From Myxococcales bacterium UBA1238 (GTDB lineage Bacteria > Myxococcota_A > Bradymonadia > UBA7976 > UBA1532): 32,017 nt of DNA. The position numbers and the translations under genes are program-made. Under the pieces are notes generated by a model, which saw nothing but the letters and a program-made list of their open reading frames with translations, had not been told where the DNA came from and searched no databases. Location: positions 60,074-92,090 of the forward strand of contig DBWM01000033.1 in assembly GCA_002309015.1 (NCBI GenBank). The letters run 5' to 3'. Position 1 is the stretch's first letter, and each line of letters starts with the position of its first letter. This document shows, one piece after another, positions 9,440-15,714 of this stretch.

Positions 9440-9883
9440 ATGATCACGATCACTCGCCGCCTGGAATGGGATGCGCTCCATCGCATCCCAGGGCATGAAG
9501 GCCGTTGTCAGGCCTTTCACGGGCATCGTTACGTTGCAGAGCTCACCTGCAAAGCCGATACCCTCGACAAATGCGGTCGCATCATCGATTTTGCACAGGT
9601 CAAGGCGCTCGTGGGCGGTTTCATCGACGAGCATTGGGACCATACGGCGCTCTTGTGGGAAGGCGACAGCAGTCCTGCAGCAAAGGCGATCGCGGAGTTC
9701 AATGCCGCATGCGGACGTCCGGTTTACGTGATGTCTGCCCCGCCTACGGCCGAAAACTTAGCGCAGGAGCTCGGTGCAGTCGCGCAAAGGCTGCTTTCCC
9801 CGCATCAAATCGAGGTGGCCGCAGTGCGCATTTACGAGACGCCCAATTGTTTTGCAGATTGGACGCCCGATCCTCATTCCTGA
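9440..9883 (+). CDS. queD: 6-pyruvoyltetrahydropterin synthase / QueD-like enzyme
   Basis: A 147-residue cytoplasmic protein of the PTPS/QueD family, whose QueD members make 6-carboxy-5,6,7,8-tetrahydropterin from dihydroneopterin triphosphate in queuosine synthesis. Visible family signatures are His14 in DALHRI, Cys23 followed by HGH (His27, His29), CGRIIDF at 45-51, Asp67-His68 in WDHTALL, PPTAENLAQEL with Glu105, and Glu133 in RIYETPNC. The three His residues match the zinc ligands, and Cys, Asp and His the catalytic set. The ATG is ten bases after the preceding stop and has no clear ribosome binding site, which suggests translational coupling. A longer frame opening at 9341 would overlap the lipoprotein and is not credible. 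No other queuosine or folate gene is in the window, so the exact substrate is uncertain; PTPS or another pterin role is possible. Confidence 0.88.
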   Translation: MITITRRLEWDALHRIPGHEGRCQAFHGHRYVAELTCKADTLDKCGRIIDFAQVKALVGGFIDEHWDHTALLWEGDSSPAAKAIAEFNAACGRPVYVMSAPPTAENLAQELGAVAQRLLSPHQIEVAAVRIYETPNCFADWTPDPHS

Positions 9884-9961
9884 ATCCATTCGCCCTCGCA
9901 GTTGCCCTAAGGGGCAGAGTCCCATTTCAACCGCCCATACACACATCCCAAGCAAGGCATC

Positions 9962-10567
9962 ATGCGCAAACCCATTTTCATCGGCCTTCTTTGTTCGGTA
10001 GGCGCAGGCGTTTACGGCTTGTACCATTACCAGCAGTCTCACGAACGAGAGATTCAGCAGCTGGAAGCAGAGGCTGCCGCAATCCGGCAAACGGTGACGC
10101 CACTGAAGTTTCGCATCACCTCCAGCGGTGATGAGGGGACTACAGTCGAGATCCATCTCTATGACCTTTTGGGCAACGACATTGCACATTGGGAAGAGAC
10201 CGTGCCCGGAAGGGAACCGACCTTTGGCTTTGCGGTCGACCCACTGGCCCCCAAGCAGCATTTAGCGTTTCCGGTGAAGCTTTACAGTGAGACCGTTGCG
10301 CCCTACCAGGGGATCGATTTGACAGCGCATTACGCCGCCGGGGACGGATACCCGCGCATCTTTGATCACTCGCCTTACGACGCCACGCCCACCGCAAGAG
10401 CACAGCTGATCGAGCGCTTTGCGGCCATCAGGCAGGGCAAACTCAACGGGCAGGCCTTTGGGAACGATCTCTACGCACCCTCATTTCACGGCTTCCGCGT
10501 GGGTCGCATCTACGCGATCGAGTTCCATCCTTACACGGGAACGCCCAATCTGCGCGAGACCGAGTGA
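9962..10567 (+). CDS. Membrane-anchored protein of unknown function, paralogue A
   Basis: A 201-residue protein with one N-terminal membrane segment (about residues 4-22), a short Glu/Gln-rich helix (HEREIQQLEAEAAAIRQ) and a soluble region of about 150 residues rich in beta strands, expected on the outer face of the inner membrane. AAGG lies four bases upstream of the ATG. Its soluble part aligns by eye with the next protein: TTVEIHLYD against TTVEITFYS, PGREPT against PGREVY, FPVKLYSE against IPYALYSE, then an Arg/Gln-rich helix and a closing GxxYxxxxHxxxG strand. The reading frames overlap as TGATG, so the two are translationally coupled. I do not recognise the family. Confidence 0.8.
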   Translation: MRKPIFIGLLCSVGAGVYGLYHYQQSHEREIQQLEAEAAAIRQTVTPLKFRITSSGDEGTTVEIHLYDLLGNDIAHWEETVPGREPTFGFAVDPLAPKQHLAFPVKLYSETVAPYQGIDLTAHYAAGDGYPRIFDHSPYDATPTARAQLIERFAAIRQGKLNGQAFGNDLYAPSFHGFRVGRIYAIEFHPYTGTPNLRETE

Positions 10568-11529
10568 TGTTTGACGATCTGTTTTTGCCTGCCGCCCAGA
10601 CGTTGCGGTCCGTTTTTTTGCCGCTGAGCCACAGTCTTCAATGGCCAGGGACGCTTTTAAAGCTGTTGTTCTTTACGGAATACGGGCTGATCCTGCTGTT
10701 TGGGCTTTACATGACGGCAGCCATCGCGGCGGGTATGCAGAATGCAGCAGCGCGAAAGGCTTCGGGACAATGCAGATCATGCCTTTGCAGTTGTGCGGTG
10801 GGGGCTGCCTCGGGGTTCCCAAAGACGCTGCAGGCAGCCTTTAAACTGTGGATCGTTGCGGGCGTGGTGGTGTCGTTGCAATTTGTGAGCGATACCATCG
10901 CGCAATCGACCGAAAGGATCTGTCGCCTGTACGAGATGCGGCAGGTAGTGGAGCAGCTTTCGGAGCAAACAGAGATTGCCGAGCTGCGGGTGGTGGAGCG
11001 CCGTTGCGGATCGGAGCCTGACGCAGAGGATTGTCCGCCGGATCAGGTGACCACAACCGTCGAGATCACCTTTTACAGCGGCGATGACGCGCAGAAATCG
11101 CTGGTTCAGCGTTATGAATTGCCCGGTCGCGAGGTTTACCTGGCGTCGCTCATCTTTAACTTTGACCGTTCCCTTTTTGCGACGGGCGAGCACCGCAACC
11201 TCTGCATCCCTTACGCCCTTTACAGCGAGCGTTTACCGCGCGCGGAAGCCCTCCGCATCCAGACGTCGGAAGCCCGTGACATCCCCATCTATTACCAACG
11301 CGACGACGAGAGCATCTATGGACTTGCGCCCCAAATCTTTCGCGACCGTGCAGAGGAGCTGATGAAGATCCTCGATTCCCCGGAGCAGTCGCGCAAGGAA
11401 GGCATCCGCACCAGTCAGGGCATCCTTCACGGCAGCGCAATCCACAAGATCCTCCCTGTAGGGGAACGTTACACGCTTTATCTGCATCAGGCCGACGGGC
11501 TCTCCCTCAAGAAGAATGCCAGCTTTTAA
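10567..11529 (+). CDS. Two-TM membrane protein of unknown function, paralogue B
   Basis: A 320-residue protein beginning at the ATG that overlaps the stop of the previous gene (TGATG at 10565-10569). It has a hydrophobic segment at about 29-56, a short loop with four closely spaced Cys (69, 72, 74, 76), a second segment at about 93-108, and a soluble C-terminal domain from about 135 related to that of 9962-10567. The Cys cluster (QCRSCLCSC) could bind a metal or form disulfides, but it fits no motif I can name. Compared with paralogue A the membrane part is extended and a Cys pair (RRCGSEPDAEDC) is inserted near 146-156. The stop codon is part of the terminator-like hairpin at 11528-11556, so this is likely the last gene of the transcript from 3318. 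Confidence 0.8.
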   Translation: MFDDLFLPAAQTLRSVFLPLSHSLQWPGTLLKLLFFTEYGLILLFGLYMTAAIAAGMQNAAARKASGQCRSCLCSCAVGAASGFPKTLQAAFKLWIVAGVVVSLQFVSDTIAQSTERICRLYEMRQVVEQLSEQTEIAELRVVERRCGSEPDAEDCPPDQVTTTVEITFYSGDDAQKSLVQRYELPGREVYLASLIFNFDRSLFATGEHRNLCIPYALYSERLPRAEALRIQTSEARDIPIYYQRDDESIYGLAPQIFRDRAEELMKILDSPEQSRKEGIRTSQGILHGSAIHKILPVGERYTLYLHQADGLSLKKNASF

Positions 11530-11557
11530 AGCATCCCTGCCGCGGATGGATGCTTTT
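11528..11557 (+). terminator. Terminator-like hairpin after 10567-11529
   Basis: AAAGCATCC at 11528-11536 pairs perfectly with GGATGCTTT at 11548-11556 around an 11-base loop, and the stem ends in TTTT. It overlaps the TAA stop and is also the first unit of the 43-base repeat array. Confidence 0.6.
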
Positions 11558-11703
11558 CAAGGCTGTAAAAGGACCATCCCCGCCGCGCATCACGATCGTT
11601 CAACACAGAAACAGCACCATCCCTGCCGGGTACAGCCTCTTTGAGCGCCCGCTTTACCGCCATCCCAGCGTTTGATCTGCCCTAAAGGATTGTGAAACAA
11701 AAA
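11532..11703 (+). repeat. 43-base degenerate repeat array A, four units; otherwise gene-free gap
   Basis: The 301-base gap between genes holds CATCCC at 11532, 11575, 11618 and 11661, exactly 43 bases apart each time, in three cases followed by C/TGCCG. The sequence between the hexamers varies widely. Unit 1 folds as the hairpin 11528-11556, and GGATGG of unit 1 can instead pair with CCATCC at the start of unit 2. No credible open frame is present. The rest of the gap carries the candidate promoter at 11709-11737 and the leader of the next gene. Confidence 0.8.
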
Positions 11704-11708
11704 CATTC

Positions 11709-11737
11709 TTGTCTTTGCCCATCGCGCTCTTTACATA
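11709..11737 (+). promoter_or_regulatory. Possible sigma-70-like promoter for 11831-12550
   Basis: TTGTCT and TACATA are separated by 17 bases. The implied leader is about 85 bases. The match is weaker than at the other promoters listed. Confidence 0.3.
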
Positions 11738-11830
11738 CGCGGCCCTCATCCTGCCCCTGCATCGTTTCATCAGAGCGCTGTCAAAGCAGCGTCCGCAGCA
11801 AGGCATGGATTCTGCATTGAGGATCAGATC

Positions 11831-12550
11831 ATGAAACCGTCACGGATTGCCCCTTTTACCGCTTTACTCCTCGCTGCCTCAAACGCCATGGCGCTCGACA
11901 CCAGTGAACCGCTGGCTCACGGCCTGATGGATACGGAGCTTTACTTTTCATCCATCGGTATGGGCAACAAGGCAGAGCATCGCACCCTCGATCAAACCTT
12001 AGTCCTCGGCGCGGGTCTCCCCTCTGCATTAAACATCTTTGGCATCTTCGGCATGGGCAGCGACGGTGATCTCAAGAACGGATACCATACGTACAGCGTC
12101 AAGCTCACTCACGGCACCGTAGACACCGAGCATTTCGATCTCGATCTCTGGCTCGCAACTCAAATGAATCAGGCCTTAACGATCACACCCGGATTTGAGA
12201 TCAACATCGACGCCAAGGATGCCCTGAAGCAGTTCGGTTTCTTTACGAAGATGAACTTCCCCATTTACGCATTGGACGATCAAACCACCTTCGACGTGGT
12301 CGCCCTGCCGGGGATCTACTATACCTTCAGGCCCAAGCACCAACTCCTTGCGGGGGTCGATATGACCTATTCCAAAGACGGCGAAGACGAGTTCAGGGTA
12401 GGCACTGCGCATCTCAGCTATAACTTCTCCGTCATCCCGCATACGGAGTTCATCGCAGATTTCGGCGTCAGGATCCCCAAGGGCGACGACGAAGACGTCA
12501 ACTTCGAGGCCACCATCGGCCTGGTCGGCTTCTTACCCCAGATCAAATGA
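11831..12550 (+). CDS. Secreted protein, probable outer-membrane beta-barrel, copy 1
   Basis: A 239-residue exported protein with signal peptide MKPSRIAPFTALLLAASNAMA and mature start LDTSEP. GAGG lies eight bases before the ATG. The mature part is made of alternating polar/apolar strands with short Gly/Asp turns, as in small outer-membrane barrels, for example TEFIADFGVRIPKGDDEDVNF. It does not end in the usual aromatic residue (it ends FLPQIK), so barrel assignment is inference. About half the residues are identical by eye to the gene at 13319-14044; shared stretches are TVDTEHFDLDL, PGFEIN, LGAGLP, MGSDG and PGxYYT. The two copies are divided by 768 bases of repeat DNA. It could also be a periplasmic beta protein. 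Substrate unknown. Confidence 0.8.
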   Translation: MKPSRIAPFTALLLAASNAMALDTSEPLAHGLMDTELYFSSIGMGNKAEHRTLDQTLVLGAGLPSALNIFGIFGMGSDGDLKNGYHTYSVKLTHGTVDTEHFDLDLWLATQMNQALTITPGFEINIDAKDALKQFGFFTKMNFPIYALDDQTTFDVVALPGIYYTFRPKHQLLAGVDMTYSKDGEDEFRVGTAHLSYNFSVIPHTEFIADFGVRIPKGDDEDVNFEATIGLVGFLPQIK

Positions 12551-13250
12551 GCCTGCCCTGCCAGGGATGGTGTGATTTCAGACGCAAAATCGATGGATCG
12601 CCTTCAGGGATCATGCGATTTCAAATGTAAAATGCGTAAATACCCTTTAGGACAGCGTCATTTCAGGCGCGAAACGAAGCCATCCTTCAAAGAGGCTCCC
12701 CTTTTTCAGATGTGAAATCGCACAGTCTTTCATAAGTATCATCTCATCTTAGCTCTTTAATTCCACTTCCGCAGCAGGCACGGCTCGATTTTAAAGATGA
12801 AACGGCATGATCCCCAGAGGGGATCGCGTCATCAAGACCGCGCATTCGGCTCCCCCCACCTAGCCTTGCGCTTCAAAATGAATCCCACCTGAAGGCCCCA
12901 GTGCGGCCATCTCCCCTTTCAACCGCTTACCGCACACCAGCAACGGCCAGTGAGACTTCAGGATCGCCCCCGCCTGGGAGTGACGGGTATAACGCCATTT
13001 TCGCCCCAAAGCCTCCCCCTTCCCCGCCATCGCAACCGCATTTTACGCCTCCAACACTGCCCTCCTTAACGTCGCAGGCGGTATTTTTGCGTCAAGATCG
13101 GCTGTCTTAAGGCCCCAAAACCGGCGCTGCGTTTTGAAAATGAAACCGGCGTCCCAAAGGCGACCTCCATTTCACCTTTGAAATCGCGGTATTACCATGT
13201 CGTCTTCCATTGTTTCCCAAATAAAACGGCGTTACCCATTTTTAAGCTTG
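12551..13250 (+). repeat. 43-base degenerate repeat array B filling a 768-base gene-free gap
   Basis: The gap carries a core TTT(C/T)(A/G) followed by an A-rich half (for example ATTTCAAATGTAAAATG). Core positions are 12576, 12619, 12661, 12704, 12790, 12871, 12917, 12956, 12999, 13042, 13085, 13132, 13170 and 13213. Steps are 43, 42, 43, 86, 81, 46, 39, 43, 43, 43, 47, 38 and 43, so the mean is 43 if each long step hides one missing core. Sequence identity between units is low, but most cores carry TTT facing AAA across a few bases. The only sizeable frame (12901-13110, Pro/Ser/Thr-rich, no ribosome binding site) looks spurious. The last part of the gap holds the promoter at 13248-13276. Confidence 0.7.
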
Positions 13251-13276
13251 CTTTATAACGCAACCTGAATTAGATC
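13248..13276 (+). promoter_or_regulatory. Sigma-70-like promoter for 13319-14044
   Basis: TTGCTT and TAGATC are separated by exactly 17 bases. Transcription from about 13283 leaves a 36-base leader. Confidence 0.45.
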
Positions 13277-13318
13277 CCTCTAACAGAGAAACAAACAACT
13301 TCCCTTTTTGAGGTTCAA

Positions 13319-14044
13319 ATGACGCGTTCGCTTTTCACGATGGTCACGGTTTTTGCTTGCTTGTCCGCGCCGGCGATGGCTCTGGATACGACTGAAGGTT
13401 TCGATAAGGGCTTGACGGATGTGGAATATTCGCTCTCGTCGGGCGGCATGGGGCTGAAGGCGGCGGAGCGCAGCCTGGAGCAGACGCTCACGCTCGGTGC
13501 GGGTTTGCCGGCGAATCTTTCAGTGGCGGGCAGCGTGACCATGGGGAGCGACGGCAATCTGGAAAACGGGGCGCACAGCGTCGAGGCGATGTTGCTGCAT
13601 TCCACCGTCGATACCGAACATTTCGACCTGGATTTGATGCTGACGACCGGGCACGACGGCGATCTCTCCATCGCGCCCGGATTCGAAATCAACCTCGATA
13701 AGGCCAATGATCTCGCGGCATTCGGCTTTTTTGCAGGTGTCGCCTTCCCCATTTTTGCGCAGGATGGTGAAAAGACCTTTGACATCGAGGTTGCCCCCGG
13801 CGTCTATTACACGATCAACGAAGATCAGCAGATCCTGCTCGGCTTCGACTTCACGTATCACAAGGATGCCGAAGAGGGTGGCCGCGACGTGGATTTGGGT
13901 TCCGTCGCTTTGGGTTACAATGTGAACATCGCGGATGGTCTTGAGCTGATCACCGAGGTGGGTGTGGACATCCCGCAAGATGACGAGGATGTCTCGTTCT
14001 CGGCCAGCATCGGGCTGGTTGCAACGCTTCCTTCTCCCAAGTGA
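13319..14044 (+). CDS. Secreted protein, probable outer-membrane beta-barrel, copy 2
   Basis: A 241-residue paralogue of 11831-12550 with signal peptide MTRSLFTMVTVFACLSAPAMA and mature start LDTTEG. GAGG lies five bases before the ATG. Conserved blocks with copy 1 are GMGxKAxxR, TLxLGAGLP, MGSDGxLxNG, TVDTEHFDLDL, PGFEIN, FGFF, PGxYYT and DEDVxFxAxIGLV. The copies differ mostly in predicted turns, as expected for barrels whose loops diverge faster than strands; copy 2 has a short insertion (EEGGRD) in the sixth-strand region. It has its own promoter and is followed six bases after the stop by a strong hairpin, so it is probably expressed as a single gene. Its ligand is unknown. Confidence 0.8.
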   Translation: MTRSLFTMVTVFACLSAPAMALDTTEGFDKGLTDVEYSLSSGGMGLKAAERSLEQTLTLGAGLPANLSVAGSVTMGSDGNLENGAHSVEAMLLHSTVDTEHFDLDLMLTTGHDGDLSIAPGFEINLDKANDLAAFGFFAGVAFPIFAQDGEKTFDIEVAPGVYYTINEDQQILLGFDFTYHKDAEEGGRDVDLGSVALGYNVNIADGLELITEVGVDIPQDDEDVSFSASIGLVATLPSPK

Positions 14045-14050
14045 GCCTAT

Positions 14051-14102
14051 CCCCGTCAAGGCAACCGCCATTCTACGACCCGATGGTAATGCCTTGGCGG
14101 GG
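14051..14102 (+). terminator. Long hairpin after 13319-14044
   Basis: CCCCGTCAAGGCA (14051-14063) pairs with TGCCTTGGCGGGG (14090-14102) with one T-G wobble, and CCAT/ATGG (14068-14071, 14083-14086) extends the stem. The T-run (TTTTT) only begins about nine bases later, so it may be a terminator or a transcript-end stabiliser. Confidence 0.5.
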
Positions 14103-14171
14103 AAACTCCTTTTTCACGATGGATCACGGCTGCCGCAAAAATCGCGACCGCAAGCTTGAAGGGAAAATGAA

Positions 14172-14381
14172 ATGAATGCCGAAACGGTGATCACCCTTTG
14201 CATCATTGGAGTTGCGACCGCCTGGCTGCTCTTTCGGGCGCTTCGCCGTCTGACCAGCAAGAACCCATCGGGTTGCGCCGGCTGCCCCGCCTGCGGATGT
14301 TGCGGTTCAAAGGGGGGTTGCTCGCTTCAAAAGCGGATCGAATCGGTCGAGCCGGATCGCCAAAGCGGTTCCAAAAAATAA
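14172..14381 (+). CDS. FeoB-associated-type Cys-rich membrane protein
   Basis: A 69-residue protein with one N-terminal membrane helix (about residues 6-23), an Arg/Lys cluster and a dense Cys region (Cys35, 38, 41, 43, 44, 50) of the type seen in the small FeoB-associated Cys-rich proteins. Those usually follow feoB in ferrous-iron uptake loci; they are thought to assist iron transport, but the mechanism is not settled. AGGG lies eight bases before the ATG at 14172; an ATG five bases earlier stops at once. No feoA or feoB is in the window, so here it stands alone. Family assignment rests on length, topology and Cys pattern, not on strong sequence identity. Confidence 0.6.
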   Translation: MNAETVITLCIIGVATAWLLFRALRRLTSKNPSGCAGCPACGCCGSKGGCSLQKRIESVEPDRQSGSKK

Positions 14382-14490
14382 AAAACCCTTTCCCAAAACC
14401 GCATTCCCGTCCCAAAGCGCGCGCATTTCCCCATTCCCCTTCGGTCCCGCCTTTGCGCCGCCTTTTTCCAGCCTGCTTCTGTTTAAAAAA

Positions 14491-14508
14491 TTGCACCCCG
14501 GGGGGCAA
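14491..14508. promoter_or_regulatory. Near-perfect 18-base palindrome upstream of 14577-15659
   Basis: TTGCACCCC faces GGGGGGCAA with one mismatched pair. It lies 68 bases before the next start codon, where an operator could sit. There is no T-run, so it is not an obvious terminator. Which protein would bind is unknown. Confidence 0.3.
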
Positions 14509-14576
14509 ATGAGACTCCCATCTTGTGCGTTATTGGGTTATTTTTCACTGCAAACGGCAAGCAGGAGAAAATCTCG

Positions 14577-15659
14577 ATGCGTCAATTAAACCGACAACGC
14601 GGTGTGCAGGTTACGCTCACGGCCCTTCGATATTTGCGCGCACAGCTTCCGCATCTGAGAACGCGGATGGCGCAGATGGAGAGAGCCAGGCGGGAGGCCG
14701 GAAGCAAAAAGACATTAAAGCGCGGGGTCTCGGGCAAATATGAACAGGCACAACTCACGCAGAAGAATCAAACGCCTACGGCTGCAGAGATTCGCGTTCA
14801 GAAGATTGAAGCCGAGGTTCAAAACGAGATCACCGCTTTTAAGTCAGCGTTAAGCGTTTATGAGAGCGCGCAGATCGAGCATCTGGCGATTCGGGCCGAC
14901 ATTCTGAGATGGAAGAACGCGCTTTATCACCGGATCATGCAGTTTTATCGCGATCGGAAGGCCCATGCGCCCGAGGAGCTGCCCCGTTTCTTTACAGGGG
15001 ATCCCGATCACTTCAGGCTGCCGGGCGCTTACGGCAAGCTGATGCTGCAGGCTCACGCCTTTTTGCAAAGGCTCACCCAGAATGAAGTGACGGTGGCCAA
15101 ATCGGTGGAAGAAGCCCTCCATTACCTGAAGCACGCTTTGATGGCGCGGGAAGCAGCCTGCCAAAAGGAAGACAGCTACAAGGCGATGCGCGAACAGGCC
15201 ATGGATCGCGCGCAGTTGTTCTATAACAGCCTCTACAAGCGACTGCTCGCCATTTACCCAGGCATGGCGGATTACGTGGAAATCTGTTTCTACGATCTGC
15301 CTAAGCTCGAGCGCTCGGTGAAGAAGAGCGATCCGCAGATGACATTGCCCGATCGCGAGCAGCGCTACGCCGAGGCCCTGCGGGTAGCGGAAGCCTTAAA
15401 GACCCTGGATTGCGAAGTCGACGACATGGAGGTCGGTTTGAGCGACGTTTCCCTTGAGGCCTTTCTTTCGAACGAGATTCTGCCCGAGCACAACAGCCAG
15501 CCACCGCAAGCGGAGTTGACAGATTCCTTGGATGCCACCCTCGACACCGTGTTTTCGGAGGAGGATTCCCCTGAGGACACCATCGAGTCTTCCAATCCGA
15601 TGGAGATCGGTACGATCACGATTCCCCCACGTCAGCCTTCGGAGAGCGGTTCGCGCTGA
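14577..15659 (+). CDS. Helical cytoplasmic protein of unknown function
   Basis: A 360-residue protein without signal peptide or membrane segment. The ATG at 14577 has AGGAG nine bases upstream; the in-frame TTG at 14523 has none and would add an unlikely hydrophobic leader. Residues 1-260 are almost entirely predicted helix, with a basic stretch at about 25-60 and heptad-like patterns near 75-115. The last 80 residues are acidic and Ser/Pro-rich (for example EEDSPEDTIESS) and probably disordered. The following gene starts 55 bases downstream on the same strand. I do not recognise a family. A basic helical body plus an acidic tail also occurs in the protein at 18087-18878, though no direct similarity is evident. 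Confidence 0.75.
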   Translation: MRQLNRQRGVQVTLTALRYLRAQLPHLRTRMAQMERARREAGSKKTLKRGVSGKYEQAQLTQKNQTPTAAEIRVQKIEAEVQNEITAFKSALSVYESAQIEHLAIRADILRWKNALYHRIMQFYRDRKAHAPEELPRFFTGDPDHFRLPGAYGKLMLQAHAFLQRLTQNEVTVAKSVEEALHYLKHALMAREAACQKEDSYKAMREQAMDRAQLFYNSLYKRLLAIYPGMADYVEICFYDLPKLERSVKKSDPQMTLPDREQRYAEALRVAEALKTLDCEVDDMEVGLSDVSLEAFLSNEILPEHNSQPPQAELTDSLDATLDTVFSEEDSPEDTIESSNPMEIGTITIPPRQPSESGSR

Positions 15660-15714
15660 TCGCTCAAAGCCCCATACCCTTCCACATTCTCATCTTTAAA
15701 AGCATCAAACCATC

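Noticed and set aside
12901..13110. Open frame of 69 codons in the gene-free gap
   Set aside because: Pro/Ser/Thr-rich, no ribosome binding site, and in register with repeat array B.
14203..14508. Minus-strand frame of 101 codons
   Set aside because: It is antisense to the small Cys-rich membrane protein and continues into C-rich non-coding sequence; no start signal.
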